Of a stretch of 64,000 bases of DNA, positions 16,875 to 26,205 are shown one piece after another; the first letter of the stretch is position 1; each line of letters begins with the position of its first letter. The notes under the pieces are model-generated. The model saw only the letters and a program-made list of their open reading frames with translations, had not been told where the DNA came from and did not search any database. Location of the stretch: NCBI GenBank assembly GCA_017522065.1, contig JAFXAD010000050.1, forward strand, positions 1 to 64,000, given 5' to 3'. The position numbers were made by a program, and so were the translations under genes. This stretch comes from Bacteroidales bacterium. Its GTDB lineage: Bacteria > Bacteroidota > Bacteroidia > Bacteroidales > P3.

Positions 16875-19800
16875 TTAGCGGATGACGACCACACGTTTGG
16901 TCTGGACTCCGTCGACCTTGATCAGATAGACGCCCGAAGCGGGAACGCTATAGACCTCGGTCTCGGCAGCAGTAGCAGTGTGGTTGAGCATACGACCGTT
17001 GATGTCGAAGAGGTAGACCTCGCGACCTTCAGCACCATTGAGGACGATGTTGCCCTCCTTGCTGTAGGCATTGACATTGACCTCGTCGGCATTCTCGATG
17101 CCCTGGGTCGACTTGAAGTTCACAGTGATGGTCATCGTGAAGCCAAGCATATCCTCGGTAACAGGGAGAGGCTCGGTGGTGAATTCAAGGTCGTACATGG
17201 TCTCTTCCTGTACAGTCATACCCATGTAGGAGATGCTCATCGTTACGCTCTCGAAAGCATAGCCCTCGTTGGGGGTAACGGTGAAGTTGACAACGTCGCC
17301 GGCATTGTAGGTGTAGGTGCCGGGAGCAGGTGTCATCGTACCCATAGTGGCATCGTTGACAGCGGTAACCAACGTGAAGGCATCGCTGCTGTTGGTGTCG
17401 GCAACGAAGTTGATGGTCAGCGACATCGTCATTCCGAGGAAGTCATCGGCGTAGAGCGGCTCCTGTGCCATTGCCATTGCGTAGAGGCCAGGAAGAGTTG
17501 TGTCCATAATGGTCATACCCATAAAGCTCATCGACATATCCACGCTACCGATGGTGTAGCCCTCGGCGGCGGTGAAGTCAAAGAGGATGCTGTCGCCGGC
17601 AACATAGGTGTAGGTGCCGGGAGCAGGAGTGATGGTACCCATCGTGGCGTCGTTGACGGCGGTGATGAGGGTGAACACCTCGTCAGGAGTACCAGTGGTG
17701 TCAATGCCAAAAACAGCCGTGAGGGTGATAGTAGCACCCATATCGGCAAAGCTCTGTGGAATGGTTCCGACATTGATCGGGTTGGCGAACTCTGAATCGT
17801 AAGAATACAGCGTGTCGCTCTGGGCTACGGTGCCGTTCATGGCGATTTCAAGAATCCAAGCTTCGAGCGCATAGCCGTTGTTGGCAACAGCCTCGGCCTG
17901 GACAGCGCTACCCACGTATGCAGTGTAGGTGCCCGGAGCAGGTATGGTAGTACCCATTGTGGCATTGTTGACAGCGTAGGTGACAGTGGTGCTGTCGGGG
18001 TTGCCGGCCTCAAAGAGGGCGGTGAAGGTCACGCTGCCGGTCGACATAAACAGGCTGGCGGGGAACTGTACCGTGATGTAGTCGGCATCAAGAGTGTCGT
18101 TGTTGACACCATCGGTGGTGTAGACCCAACCGGTAAAGTGGTAGCCGCTGTTGGGGACGCCAGCAAGCTGGACGGTCTCGGTCTCGGCATACTGGTAGGT
18201 GCCGGGAGCGGGGTTGGTGGTACCCATCGTGGCATCCATCGTGGCGACGGTGACGGTCAGAGTGTCGGGTGCAGGAGGCACATAGGTGCCCTGATAGAGC
18301 TCGATGTCGTCGATGAGCAGGTAGTTCATATCGTAGTCCACGTGGTGGAAAGCGACGTAGACGCTCTGTCCGGCATAGGCTGTGAGGTCGATGGACTGCT
18401 GGGTCCAGCTGCCTGCAGCAGCAGTGCTGGGACGTGCGGTGATGGTGAAGGAAGCGGTGTCGGCCGTGGTGGTCGAAATCATAACGCTGTAGCTGTCAGC
18501 ATAGTTGGCATTGGCAGCCTCCCACCAGCTGAAGGTGAGGCTGTCGCCAGCAGCGACGGTAGGCAGAACGAATTTGGGCGAAATGAGCCATGCATTGGCA
18601 TGCATTGCACTGTTGTTCCAGCTCCACGACGAGGCAACCATTGAGCCACCATGAGGAGCAACATTAGACATGCCTGCAAGGTTGGTAGTGTACCATGCTA
18701 CGCCGTCGGCACTGCCGTTGACGGTGGTCCAGCAACCAAGGCCGGGCTCGAAACCGTAGTTGTAAGGCAGAGTGGTGATGTCGGGACAGTCGAATTCGGT
18801 GGTGGCATTGACGGTGGCCATTGCCGAGCTGTCGTCGCTACCGCAAAGTGCAACAACGCCGAAGGTGTAGACCGTACCAGCGGTAAGTCCGCTGAAGGTG
18901 TAGGTGTTGGCGGTAACGTTGGCAACATAGGTGCTGCCGTTGTAGATGCTATAGCTGGAGGCATTGCCGGTCCAGCTGATGGTAACGCTGGTCTCGGTGA
19001 CGGCATCAACGCTGACGACGGGCATTACACAGCTCGGACAAGCATCGTTGAGAGTATAGAAGACTGCACCGCTGGTAAGGGTGCTGGCGTCGGTAACTGT
19101 GTAGGCTACGTTGTTGCCACCATCGATGATGTCGAAGCCGGCTTCATCGTCATAGATGCTGCCGCTGGTCCAACTGAAGGTTATAGGCATGCCGCTGCAG
19201 ACGGTAACCTGGAAGGTGTCGAAGATAGGTGTGTCGCTCACGCCCTGGCTAGCCATATTGATGGTGCCCATAATCACACCGTTTTGACTAATATTGAGGG
19301 TCGAGTTATCCCAACCGTCGCCATAGCCGTCGGTGGCGGCAATGGTAATCTGGCAGGTATTCTCGCACTCGGTCATGGCTGCGATGGTGACGGTGTCGGA
19401 CACCGAGTTGCCGCAGTCGACAACAACGCCAAAGGTGTATGCAGTGCCGGCGGTAAGACCGCTGACGGTAGCTGTAGTGGTAGTTGAGGTGGCGACGACG
19501 CTGCCGTCAGCCATATCGAGAACGGTGAAGTTGGTAGCATCGCTTGTCCAGCTCAGGTAGACATTGGTGGTGCTGACGCTGTCGACGGTGAGGGCTGTGA
19601 CGGGTGCACAGTAGTCACCTGTGAAGGGATTGAGAACAACGCTATCGATGGCAACTCCGTAGCCGTATCCGTCGGTCATCTCGAATGCTACCTGATAGGT
19701 AGTGGCGGGGAGCATGACGTTGTCGACAGTCCATGAGGAGATTTCGTTGGTATATTCAGCTACCATGTTCCATGCGGTGGTATCGGAGGTGCGGTAGTAG

Positions 19801-21647
19801 ACGCGCAATTCGTCCTGGTCGCCGCTCCAAGCGCGCTGGATGTGGGCGAAGACAAGCTGTGCGCCGTTGGCTCCGTCGAGGTCGAGAGCAGGAGAGATGA
19901 GCTTGGTGACATTGCCGGTGCTGCTGTGCTGAATCTTGGCATTGGTGCTGCCGCTGTAGGAACCGGTCGAAGCGCTGTAGTCACCGGTGGCGATGACCCA
20001 GTTGCCGGGGCCGTCGGTGGACCAGCATGCTACAGTGCCGCTGGTGGCCTCGAAGTCCTCGGTGAAGGGCAGGGTAACGGCGGTGCAGGCGGTGTTGAAG
20101 CTGATGGTGACGATGTCGCTCTCGTCGCTGCCGCAGTTGGCGGCTACGCCGAAGGTGTAAGCTGTCATTGGATCGAGGGCATAGAGCGTAACAGTGGTGT
20201 CGGTAGTATACTGATAGACGCTGGTGTCGCTCATATCATATATAGTATATCCGTCGGCATTGCCAATCCAGTTGAGGGTAGCATCAGTAGTGGTGATGTC
20301 GCTAACGGTCAGTCCGCTGACGGGCACACAGTTGGGGACAGCCTCGACGGTGACGTCGTCGACATACCAGTACCACGACGTGCTACCGGCATTGTGGCGC
20401 ATTGCCATACGGGCTCCCATCGGGGCGTTGGTGAAGTAGACGGTCTTCTCGGTATAGGCGCTGAAGTCGCTATAGGTGAAGTTTGCCATCTCGACAAAGG
20501 TGCTTGCGTCGTTGGCATCGGTAACATAGCCTACCGAGAAAGTACCGCAGTTGGTGTTAGTAAAGCTCTCGGGACGGGTCCAGAAACGGATCTGGAGGTC
20601 ACTGATATCGTCGCTAAATTCGGGCAACACAACGAGGTTGCTCGTTGAACCGCTGAAACGCAGATATTTGCTGCCACCGTGGGTATTGCTCGTCGAACTC
20701 ATGACGTTGGCGCTTCCAGTACCGACCTTGTTCCAACAGAGGGGTGCTGCATCGGTAGGCATATCTTCGAAGTCCCAAGTATAGGGAGCGGTGTAGGTGG
20801 CACAAGAGGTGCGAACGCTGAGAGTTGCAATAGAGGCCACATCGCCGCCGCCACAGTCGGCAGCAACACCGTATGTATACAGAGTGTTTGCATCAAGATT
20901 GCTGATAGTATAGGTGGTGCCGCTGATTGCAGAGGCAACAACGGTAGTGTCAGCCATATTATATATGGTATAGGTGGCGCTGCTGTTGACATCGTCGCTC
21001 CAGGTGAGAGTCAGTCCGGTACTGGTAACCGATGTAGCTGCCAAGTTGATAACAGGAAAGCAGGTAGGTGCCTCGGTGAAGGTGGTCTTCGGAAGGAAAC
21101 TGGTGTAGTTGGGGGTGGACATCGACGAGTAGGTCGATCCTATATTGTCCATTCCGTAGCAACCTTGGTTGCTGCTGCCAAACCAGTTGCCGGTAGCACC
21201 GGTGGTGAGGATCTCGACAATGAGGTTGCCACCATTGTAGGTATAAGGTGTGGTGAAATCAAAAGAGAATACTCCGCTGGTCACAACAAGGTTGCCTGCA
21301 TATACGGTATCGAGTGCAACGGTGCTGAAACCCGACGAGAGGTCAGTCTCGGTTGTTTCGCCAATCAGAATGTACCACGTCGAAGCGGTCAAAGTTTTGG
21401 AAGCAGTAGCATTTTGATGGTAGAATGTAATGGAACCCAGTGTGGAGCCATTCATCGATGTCAGAAGCGATGCGGGGTACAGCATCTGAGCCTCATGAAC
21501 ACCAGAACCATCGCAATTGTAGAAGTCGAGAGGTACCATAGCATGTACAGCTGTGCTGTCAGCCACAGTCCACGAGGTCTGTGCATTCGATGCAAATGGC
21601 AGTGCAAACATTGCCATAAGCACGAAAAAACGTAAAAACTTTTGCAT
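16875..21647 (-). CDS. Large fn3/adhesin/InlB-like-repeat T9SS secreted protein
   Basis: I start the gene at ATG 21647 rather than an in-frame ATG at 21704, because the first gives a clean signal peptide (MQKFLRFFVLMAMFALPFAS, cleavage after SNA). The product has 1,590 residues. In order it holds an N-terminal jelly-roll region, four fn3 domains (the first begins INLAATSVTSTGLTLTW) alternating with cleaved-adhesin-type domains (LPFTEDFEATSG), then four copies of a 90-110 residue repeat with the core ATMGTxxPAPGTYxY, similar to divergent InlB B-repeats. A type A T9SS sorting domain follows, ending in VYLIKVDGVQTKRVVVIR. A surface protein, adhesive or scaffolding. It shares its module set with the giant genes at 1 and 45804 but alone carries the PAPGTY repeats. 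Paired Cys recur across modules and may form disulfides. Confidence 0.92.
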   Translation of the reverse strand: MQKFLRFFVLMAMFALPFASNAQTSWTVADSTAVHAMVPLDFYNCDGSGVHEAQMLYPASLLTSMNGSTLGSITFYHQNATASKTLTASTWYILIGETTETDLSSGFSTVALDTVYAGNLVVTSGVFSFDFTTPYTYNGGNLIVEILTTGATGNWFGSSNQGCYGMDNIGSTYSSMSTPNYTSFLPKTTFTEAPTCFPVINLAATSVTSTGLTLTWSDDVNSSATYTIYNMADTTVVASAISGTTYTISNLDANTLYTYGVAADCGGGDVASIATLSVRTSCATYTAPYTWDFEDMPTDAAPLCWNKVGTGSANVMSSTSNTHGGSKYLRFSGSTSNLVVLPEFSDDISDLQIRFWTRPESFTNTNCGTFSVGYVTDANDASTFVEMANFTYSDFSAYTEKTVYFTNAPMGARMAMRHNAGSTSWYWYVDDVTVEAVPNCVPVSGLTVSDITTTDATLNWIGNADGYTIYDMSDTSVYQYTTDTTVTLYALDPMTAYTFGVAANCGSDESDIVTISFNTACTAVTLPFTEDFEATSGTVACWSTDGPGNWVIATGDYSASTGSYSGSTNAKIQHSSTGNVTKLISPALDLDGANGAQLVFAHIQRAWSGDQDELRVYYRTSDTTAWNMVAEYTNEISSWTVDNVMLPATTYQVAFEMTDGYGYGVAIDSVVLNPFTGDYCAPVTALTVDSVSTTNVYLSWTSDATNFTVLDMADGSVVATSTTTTATVSGLTAGTAYTFGVVVDCGNSVSDTVTIAAMTECENTCQITIAATDGYGDGWDNSTLNISQNGVIMGTINMASQGVSDTPIFDTFQVTVCSGMPITFSWTSGSIYDDEAGFDIIDGGNNVAYTVTDASTLTSGAVFYTLNDACPSCVMPVVSVDAVTETSVTISWTGNASSYSIYNGSTYVANVTANTYTFSGLTAGTVYTFGVVALCGSDDSSAMATVNATTEFDCPDITTLPYNYGFEPGLGCWTTVNGSADGVAWYTTNLAGMSNVAPHGGSMVASSWSWNNSAMHANAWLISPKFVLPTVAAGDSLTFSWWEAANANYADSYSVMISTTTADTASFTITARPSTAAAGSWTQQSIDLTAYAGQSVYVAFHHVDYDMNYLLIDDIELYQGTYVPPAPDTLTVTVATMDATMGTTNPAPGTYQYAETETVQLAGVPNSGYHFTGWVYTTDGVNNDTLDADYITVQFPASLFMSTGSVTFTALFEAGNPDSTTVTYAVNNATMGTTIPAPGTYTAYVGSAVQAEAVANNGYALEAWILEIAMNGTVAQSDTLYSYDSEFANPINVGTIPQSFADMGATITLTAVFGIDTTGTPDEVFTLITAVNDATMGTITPAPGTYTYVAGDSILFDFTAAEGYTIGSVDMSMSFMGMTIMDTTLPGLYAMAMAQEPLYADDFLGMTMSLTINFVADTNSSDAFTLVTAVNDATMGTMTPAPGTYTYNAGDVVNFTVTPNEGYAFESVTMSISYMGMTVQEETMYDLEFTTEPLPVTEDMLGFTMTITVNFKSTQGIENADEVNVNAYSKEGNIVLNGAEGREVYLFDINGRMLNHTATAAETEVYSVPASGVYLIKVDGVQTKRVVVIR

Positions 21648-21721
21648 GATGTTTTGTGTTTTGGTTAATAAAAAATTGAATATTAGATAAATAATCTTTT
21701 TCATGTTTTTTTACAGAAAAG

Positions 21722-21729
21722 CAAAATTA
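21722..21729 (-). promoter_or_regulatory. TAnnTTTG -7 box upstream of the second giant gene
   Basis: Minus-strand TAATTTTG at 21729-21722, 75 bp upstream of the chosen ATG at 21647. It implies transcription starting near 21715, which leaves the in-frame ATG at 21704 with almost no leader and supports the 21647 start. Confidence 0.5.
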
Positions 21730-21852
21730 CTCAAAAAGCACGATATTTACATACAGTTAACGCTTTTTAACCAACATAACGACTCTGCGGACATTCCAGA
21801 ACCACGACGGTACTCGATTTGAAGTCATCTATGTCCACACAAAACGGAAAAC

Positions 21853-21885
21853 AAAAAAGTCTCCCTCAACAGGAGACTTCATTTT
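21853..21885 (-). terminator. Terminator after tRNA-Arg
   Basis: AGTCTCC and GGAGACT form a 7-bp stem with A-rich sequence on its left (a T run on the minus strand). It lies 7 bp downstream of tRNA-Arg in the direction of transcription. Confidence 0.75.
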
Positions 21886-21891
21886 TGTCTG

Positions 21892-21965
21892 TGACCCTGC
21901 TGCGATTCGAACGCAGGACCTACTGCTTAGAAGGCAGTTGCTCTATCCAGCTGAGCTACGGGGCC
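21892..21965 (-). tRNA. tRNA-Arg (anticodon TCT)
   Basis: A 74-nt cloverleaf: D-arm AGCTCAGCTGGATAGAGC, anticodon stem ACTGC/GCAGT around loop CTTCTAA, T-arm CTGCG-TTCGAAT-CGCAG, discriminator A. CCA is not encoded. The acceptor stem has a C-A mismatch at 6-67 and a G-U pair at 2-71. Confidence 0.93.
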
Positions 21966-21969
21966 AGTG

Positions 21970-22044
21970 TCGGGATGCCCAGATTCGAACTGGGGGTCTC
22001 CTGCTCCCAAAGCAGGCGCGATAACCGGACTACGCTACATCCCG
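21970..22044 (-). tRNA. tRNA-Pro (anticodon TGG)
   Basis: A 75-nt cloverleaf: acceptor CGGGATG/CATCCCG, anticodon stem CCTGC/GCAGG around loop TTTGGGA, T-arm CCCAG-TTCGAAT-CTGGG, discriminator A. It lies 4 bp from tRNA-Arg, so the two are probably cut from one transcript. Confidence 0.95.
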
Positions 22045-22056
22045 AGGATTTCTCAT

Positions 22057-22086
22057 TAAAAAAACGCCTCATTCAGGGGCGTTTTG
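22057..22086 (-). terminator. Terminator-like hairpin between tRNA-Ser and tRNA-Pro
   Basis: On the minus strand AAAACGCC pairs with GGCGTTTT around CCTGAATGA, followed by a T run. It would end tRNA-Ser transcripts, so tRNA-Pro and tRNA-Arg need read-through or an unseen promoter. Confidence 0.65.
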
Positions 22087-22174
22087 CGGAGAAGGGGGGA
22101 TTCGAACCCCCGGTACCCTAATCGAGTACGACAGTTTAGCAAACTGTTGGTTTCAGCCACTCACCCACCTCTCC
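22087..22174 (-). tRNA. tRNA-Ser (anticodon GCT)
   Basis: An 88-nt tRNA with the long variable arm typical of serine tRNAs: acceptor GGAGAGG with CCTTCTCC, anticodon stem ACAGT/ACTGT around TTGCTAA, T-arm GGGGG-TTCGAAT-CCCCC, discriminator G. Confidence 0.94.
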
Positions 22175-22255
22175 AGGTAGTTGAGAGTCGAACATCAGGA
22201 AGGAAGTATTGCACCTCCCAAATTTCTACTCCAAACTGCTTTAGAAATCGGCTGC

Positions 22256-22286
22256 AAAAGTACTAACTTTTTACAACCTGACAAAA
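22256..22286 (-). promoter_or_regulatory. Promoter of the tRNA cluster
   Basis: Minus-strand TTTG (22286-22283), 19 bp, TACTTTTG (22263-22256): an exact match to the Bacteroidota pattern, about 80 bp before tRNA-Ser. Confidence 0.75.
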
Positions 22287-22320
22287 TTTTTTTTTCTTTT
22301 GTGGCAAAATATGAAGAATT

Positions 22321-23067
22321 TTATTTCTTCTTGGCTTGATTTGCAACACTTTCCATCTTGCGACGAATTTCGTCTTGGTCGCCCAAAAAGAACTCTTTCT
22401 GCAGCTTCATTACGTCGTCAAACTGGAAAATATAGGGTACTGCTGTCGGTATGTTGAACTTGATTATCTCGTCGTTCGTCATGCCGCGCAACTCCTTCAC
22501 TATGCCACGCAAACTGTTGCCATGGGCAACAACGAGCACTGTGTCATATCTGTCGAACGAAGGAAGGATGACTTCCTTGTAGTATGGCATCAGGCGGGCA
22601 ATAGTGTCCTTGAGGCTTTCGGTAAGCGGTATCTCGCTGTCGGTGAGTTCGGCATAGCGCGGATCCATACGCGGACTGCGCTCGTCGTGAAGGTCTAATG
22701 CCGGAGGCTGCACGTCGAAACTGCGGCGCCAGAGGAGCACCTGCTCGTCGCCATACTTCTTGGCGGTGTCGGCTTTGTTCAGACCCTGTATGGCTCCGTA
22801 GCTCTTCTCGTTCAGTCGCCAGCTCTTCTCGACGGGAAGCCAGTCCATATCCATAGCCTCAAGCACTTGGTTCAGGGTGCGCACAGCACGTTTAAGGTAG
22901 GAGGTGTAGCACATCTGAGGACGATAGCCCTCAGCCTTGAGTAGTTTTCCGGCCTCGTATGCTTCCTTGCGACCGGCCTCGGTCAGGTCGACATCCGTCC
23001 ATCCGGTAAAGAGGTTCAACTTGTTCCATTCACTTTCGCCATGACGAACCAAAATCAATGTTTTCAT
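22321..23067 (-). CDS. gpmA: 2,3-bisphosphoglycerate-dependent phosphoglycerate mutase
   Basis: A 248-residue enzyme of glycolysis and gluconeogenesis that interconverts 3- and 2-phosphoglycerate. The phosphohistidine is H9 in LVRHGESEWN, the second catalytic His is H182 in VVAHGNSLRG, and the acid/base Glu is E87 in WRLNEKSYG. The family insertions that separate GpmA from other histidine phosphatases (LNKADTAKKYG and LLWRRSFDVQPP) are present. Full length. It is followed on the other side of a 250-bp gap by tRNA genes on the same strand; lgt lies 64 bp upstream. Confidence 0.97.
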   Translation of the reverse strand: MKTLILVRHGESEWNKLNLFTGWTDVDLTEAGRKEAYEAGKLLKAEGYRPQMCYTSYLKRAVRTLNQVLEAMDMDWLPVEKSWRLNEKSYGAIQGLNKADTAKKYGDEQVLLWRRSFDVQPPALDLHDERSPRMDPRYAELTDSEIPLTESLKDTIARLMPYYKEVILPSFDRYDTVLVVAHGNSLRGIVKELRGMTNDEIIKFNIPTAVPYIFQFDDVMKLQKEFFLGDQDEIRRKMESVANQAKKK

Positions 23068-23131
23068 ATCTTATATCAAACGTTTTTCTATATTAGACAG
23101 TTCTTTACAATTATATTCGGACGATCCCGTT

Positions 23132-24010
23132 TCAATCCTTGGGTTTCAATATCTTCTCCTCTTTCTTAAGGAATATGTTTTCGTTGAAACGTCCCCTGTA
23201 AGCCATTATGCACATCACCACACCGAGCACGATGAACGGTATGCTGAGCCATTGGCCCATATCGAGTGCCATTCCTTTCTCGAAGGCTACTTGCTCCTCC
23301 TTCACAAACTCGATGAGGAAACGCGCACCGAACAGCGCTATCAGCCACCAGCCGAACAGGGCTCCCGGTCGCAACTTTCCGTCCTTGCGGCAGTATACCA
23401 CAAAGCTGACAATGAAAATCAACAGGTAGGAGAGCGACTCGTAGAGCTGCGTCGGGTGCTTCGGTACGGTCTCGTGATTGCGTTCGAAGACTATTCCCCA
23501 CGGCAGCGTGGTCTCGACACCATAAATCTCACTGTTGAAGAGGTTGCCCAGACGGATGAAAGCACCTCCAAGGGCTATGATGATAACAAGACGGTCGACA
23601 ACCCACACAGGATTGATTCGATGCTTGCGGTAGAACAGCCAAAGGGCTATAATGATTCCTATAGCAGCACCGTGGCTTGCAAGACCTTCGTAGCCCGTGA
23701 AGTGCCAGCCATCGGCATTCTTGCCGAACGGGAGGAACATCTCGATCCAGTGTTCACCCGTCAGGTAGTAGCCCGGCTCGTAGAAGAGGCAGTGCCCCAA
23801 TCGTGCTCCGGCAAGGACAGCAACGAAGATGTATATCAGCAACGAGTCGAGGTATTTCTGGTCGACCCCCTCGCGCTTGAACATGTACTTGGACAGGATG
23901 ATATAGCCAAGCAGAAAAGCGAAGAGGAAGCCGAGCGAATACCAGCGCAGCCCGAATCCGCCGATGTGGAAGATCACGGGGTCCACGTTCCAGTGTATCA
24001 CATTTAGCAT
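23132..24010 (-). CDS. lgt: Prolipoprotein diacylglyceryl transferase
   Basis: A 292-residue polytopic inner-membrane enzyme that transfers diacylglycerol from phosphatidylglycerol to the lipobox Cys of prolipoproteins. It shows the Lgt signature as GGAFIRLGNLFNSEIYG and the conserved VLAGARLGHCLFYEP segment, with about seven hydrophobic helices from GFGLRWYSLGFLFAFLLGY to the C-terminal VLGVVMCIMAYRGR. A charged tail (FLKKEEKILKPKD) follows. Predicted substrates in this window include the lipoproteins at 13792, 29135, 33750 and 57830. The gene is transcribed with gpmA, probably as part of a short operon with rny upstream. Confidence 0.97.
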   Translation of the reverse strand: MLNVIHWNVDPVIFHIGGFGLRWYSLGFLFAFLLGYIILSKYMFKREGVDQKYLDSLLIYIFVAVLAGARLGHCLFYEPGYYLTGEHWIEMFLPFGKNADGWHFTGYEGLASHGAAIGIIIALWLFYRKHRINPVWVVDRLVIIIALGGAFIRLGNLFNSEIYGVETTLPWGIVFERNHETVPKHPTQLYESLSYLLIFIVSFVVYCRKDGKLRPGALFGWWLIALFGARFLIEFVKEEQVAFEKGMALDMGQWLSIPFIVLGVVMCIMAYRGRFNENIFLKKEEKILKPKD

Positions 24011-24059
24011 TGTTGTAACGGTTTTATTTTATAATGATTAAAATATGTAACGGCTGATT

Positions 24060-24104
24060 CTCAACAAACACCCACTTTAACCTTTAAACTTTAAACTTTA
24101 AACT
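24060..24104 (-). repeat. CTTTAAA tandem tract
   Basis: The gap between rny and lgt contains CCTTTAAA, CTTTAAA, CTTTAAA, CTTTAC in a row (7-base period), ending next to the rny stop codon. Confidence 0.7.
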
Positions 24105-25646
24105 TTACTTGGCATAGTTCACGGCACGAGTCTCCCTGATCACCGTCACTTTGATCTGGCCTGGATAGGTCATCTCGCTCTGTATCTGGCGCGACAGGTC
24201 GTAGCTGAGCTTGTTGGCTTCGATATCGCTGACCTTCTCGGCACCGACGATCACACGCAACTCGCGACCAGCCTGGATTGCATAGGTCTTCACTACTCCA
24301 GGATAGGACATAGCCATCTCCTCGAGTTTGTTCAGACGGTTGATATAGGCTTCGACAACCTCACGACGGGCACCGGGACGGGCACCGCTAATGGCGTCGC
24401 ACACCTGGATGATGGGGGCGATGAGACTGGTCATCTCAACCTCGTCGTGGTGGGCACCGATGGCGTTGCAGACATCAGGATGTTCCTTATATTTCTCTGC
24501 AAGGTGCATACCGAGTATTGCATGCGGCAGGTCGGGCTCGTTCTCGGGCACTTTACCGATATCGTGCAGCAGTCCGGCACGTTTGGCCAGTTTCGGATTC
24601 AGACCCAGTTCCGAAGCCATCGTAGCAGCAAGATTGGCCACTTCGCGGCTGTGCTGCAAGAGGTTCTGTCCATAGGACGAACGATATTTCATTCGGCCGA
24701 CCATGCGCATGAGCTCATGGTTCATGTTATTAATACCCAGGTCGATGCAGGTACGTTTTCCAACCTCGACAATTTCCTGTTCTATCTGCTTGCGGGTTTT
24801 GGCGACGACCTCCTCGATACGCGCGGGGTGTATGCGGCCGTCGGTCACCAGCTTGTGCAGCGATAGGCGGGCGATCTCGCGACGGATTGGGTCGAAGCCC
24901 GAGAGGATTATTGCGTCGGGCGAATCGTCGATGATGACTTCTATGCCAGTCAACGACTCCAGAGTGCGGATATTGCGGCCTTCACGACCGATGATGCGAC
25001 CCTTGACCTCTTCGTTCTCGAGGTTGAAGACACTCACAGTGTTCTCGATGGCATGTTCCGTTGCCGTGCGCTGAATGGACTCGATGACGATTTTCTTGGC
25101 TTGCTCGTTGGCGGTCATCTTGGCCTCTTCGACGATGTCCATTATTGTGTTCGAGGCTTCGGCCTTAGCATCGTCAGTCATCATCTCGACCAGATGCTGT
25201 TTGGCCTCGTCGGCAGTCATTCCTGCTATATGCTCCAATTTCTCAACACTCTGCTTGTAGATTTTTTCTGTCTCGGCCTTTCGCTTGTTAAGCACCTCTA
25301 TCTGGTTGTTGAGGTTGTCGCTTGCCGACTTCAGCTCGTTGCTCTTCTTCTGCAGTTCTTCAACTTTCTGTGCCAAAGTCTGTTCACGCTGTTTGAGTTT
25401 CTGTTCTGCTGCCTGTATCTTACCATTGCGCTCGCTGACCTGCTTGTCGTATTCGCTCTTCATCTGCAGGTATTTCTCCTTGGCTTGCAGTATTTTGTCT
25501 TTTTTAATCACTTCGCCTTTCTCTTCGGCGTCTTTAAGCACTTGCTGGCTCTTGCTCAACAGCTTGTTTCTGAGAACCGTGGTGGTAGCTGCAATTCCTG
25601 CTCCTGCGCCAACCACAATCCCGATGATAATCATCAATATATTCAT
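24105..25646 (-). CDS. rny: Ribonuclease Y
   Basis: I choose ATG 25646 ([17 protein letters not shown]), not the longer in-frame ATG at 25715, because the protein then begins with the single membrane helix usual for RNase Y; the extra N-terminus has no family counterpart and lies in the leader. The product has 513 residues: TM helix 3-22, long coiled coil about 30-140, KH RNA-binding domain from 216 ([12 protein letters not shown]), and HD hydrolase domain with H361-D362 in [10 protein letters not shown] membrane-anchored endoribonuclease that starts mRNA decay. A structured intergenic RNA and zapA lie directly upstream on the same strand. Confidence 0.96.
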   Translation of the reverse strand: MNILMIIIGIVVGAGAGIAATTTVLRNKLLSKSQQVLKDAEEKGEVIKKDKILQAKEKYLQMKSEYDKQVSERNGKIQAAEQKLKQREQTLAQKVEELQKKSNELKSASDNLNNQIEVLNKRKAETEKIYKQSVEKLEHIAGMTADEAKQHLVEMMTDDAKAEASNTIMDIVEEAKMTANEQAKKIVIESIQRTATEHAIENTVSVFNLENEEVKGRIIGREGRNIRTLESLTGIEVIIDDSPDAIILSGFDPIRREIARLSLHKLVTDGRIHPARIEEVVAKTRKQIEQEIVEVGKRTCIDLGINNMNHELMRMVGRMKYRSSYGQNLLQHSREVANLAATMASELGLNPKLAKRAGLLHDIGKVPENEPDLPHAILGMHLAEKYKEHPDVCNAIGAHHDEVEMTSLIAPIIQVCDAISGARPGARREVVEAYINRLNKLEEMAMSYPGVVKTYAIQAGRELRVIVGAEKVSDIEANKLSYDLSRQIQSEMTYPGQIKVTVIRETRAVNYAK

Positions 25647-25714
25647 AGTTGTTCTAAAAAAATTTGTTTTGTGGAATGCGCCTGCATCGTCCGGGATTGC
25701 CTGTCGGCTACACA

Positions 25715-25897
25715 TCTGTAAGCAAAAAAACCTGCACCGTGTACCCTCCGAGAGTTATTGGTAAACTCTGAACAGAAAGGATTTGAGCGCCGGGTGTCTC
25801 AGCCGTTTTTGCCTTTGCACCCCATGATTCCGGAGGCTCCATGGGGCAGGCGACCTACCCACCTGCGAGCAGACTCGGTTTGTAAATAGTGTTGAGT
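25715..25897 (-). ncRNA. ssrS: Structured RNA, candidate 6S RNA
   Basis: Between zapA and rny lies a GC-rich, strongly paired stretch unlike the AT-rich gaps elsewhere. Read on the minus strand, the apical hairpin has stem CCCCATG/CATGGGG around GAGCCTCCGGAAT. GCCT/AGGC and GGGT/ACCC segments extend it, and CCGAG near the 5' side can close with CTCGG near the 3' side. A second hairpin AGAGTT/AACTCT and a T7 run (end near 25722) follow. A rod interrupted by bulges, next to zapA, is what 6S RNA genes show in many bacteria; 6S RNA binds the housekeeping RNA polymerase. The exact ends and the identity are inferred; a structured rny leader is the alternative. Confidence 0.5.
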
Positions 25898-26203
25898 TTA
25901 CAAACTGTTTCGGGTCGGGTGCAGGTTATCGTCCAACAGGGTGTCGATTTCGGTCAGTTGCTTGACCAATTCATTATCTTTATATTGCAGACTGTTTTGA
26001 GTCTTGAACAACTCGGTGACTTGTGCCAGTGCAACCATTGCAAGCAGGTCCTGATTGTCACGATGGCCATATTGCTTTTTGAAGATACGCGCCTGCGAAT
26101 CAATAAGAGCAGCAGCGTCGCGCAAACACTTCTCATCACTGGCTGGAATAGTCAGTTTGTAACTACGTTCCAATATGTTAACTGTCGCCGATACTTTCTC
26201 CAC
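25898..26203 (-). CDS. zapA: Cell division protein ZapA
   Basis: A 101-residue ZapA-like protein. Its N-terminal domain (VSATVNILERSYKLTIPASD) matches the ZapA globular head, followed by a long helix, about residues 55-90, for coiled-coil tetramerisation (DLLAMVALAQVTELFKTQ). ZapA cross-links FtsZ protofilaments at the division ring. The upstream 97-residue coiled-coil gene ends 2 bp before this start, so the two are translated from one mRNA and may act together. The structured RNA and rny follow downstream. Confidence 0.9.
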   Translation of the reverse strand: MEKVSATVNILERSYKLTIPASDEKCLRDAAALIDSQARIFKKQYGHRDNQDLLAMVALAQVTELFKTQNSLQYKDNELVKQLTEIDTLLDDNLHPTRNSL

Positions 26204-26205
26204 TT

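Noticed and set aside
21648..21704. In-frame N-terminal extension of the 16875-21647 gene
   Set aside because: It places 19 residues ahead of a standard signal peptide and begins almost at the predicted transcription start.
25715..25897. SRP RNA instead of 6S RNA
   Set aside because: The conserved SRP tetraloop and asymmetric-loop sequence (GGAA with AGCAG context) is absent.
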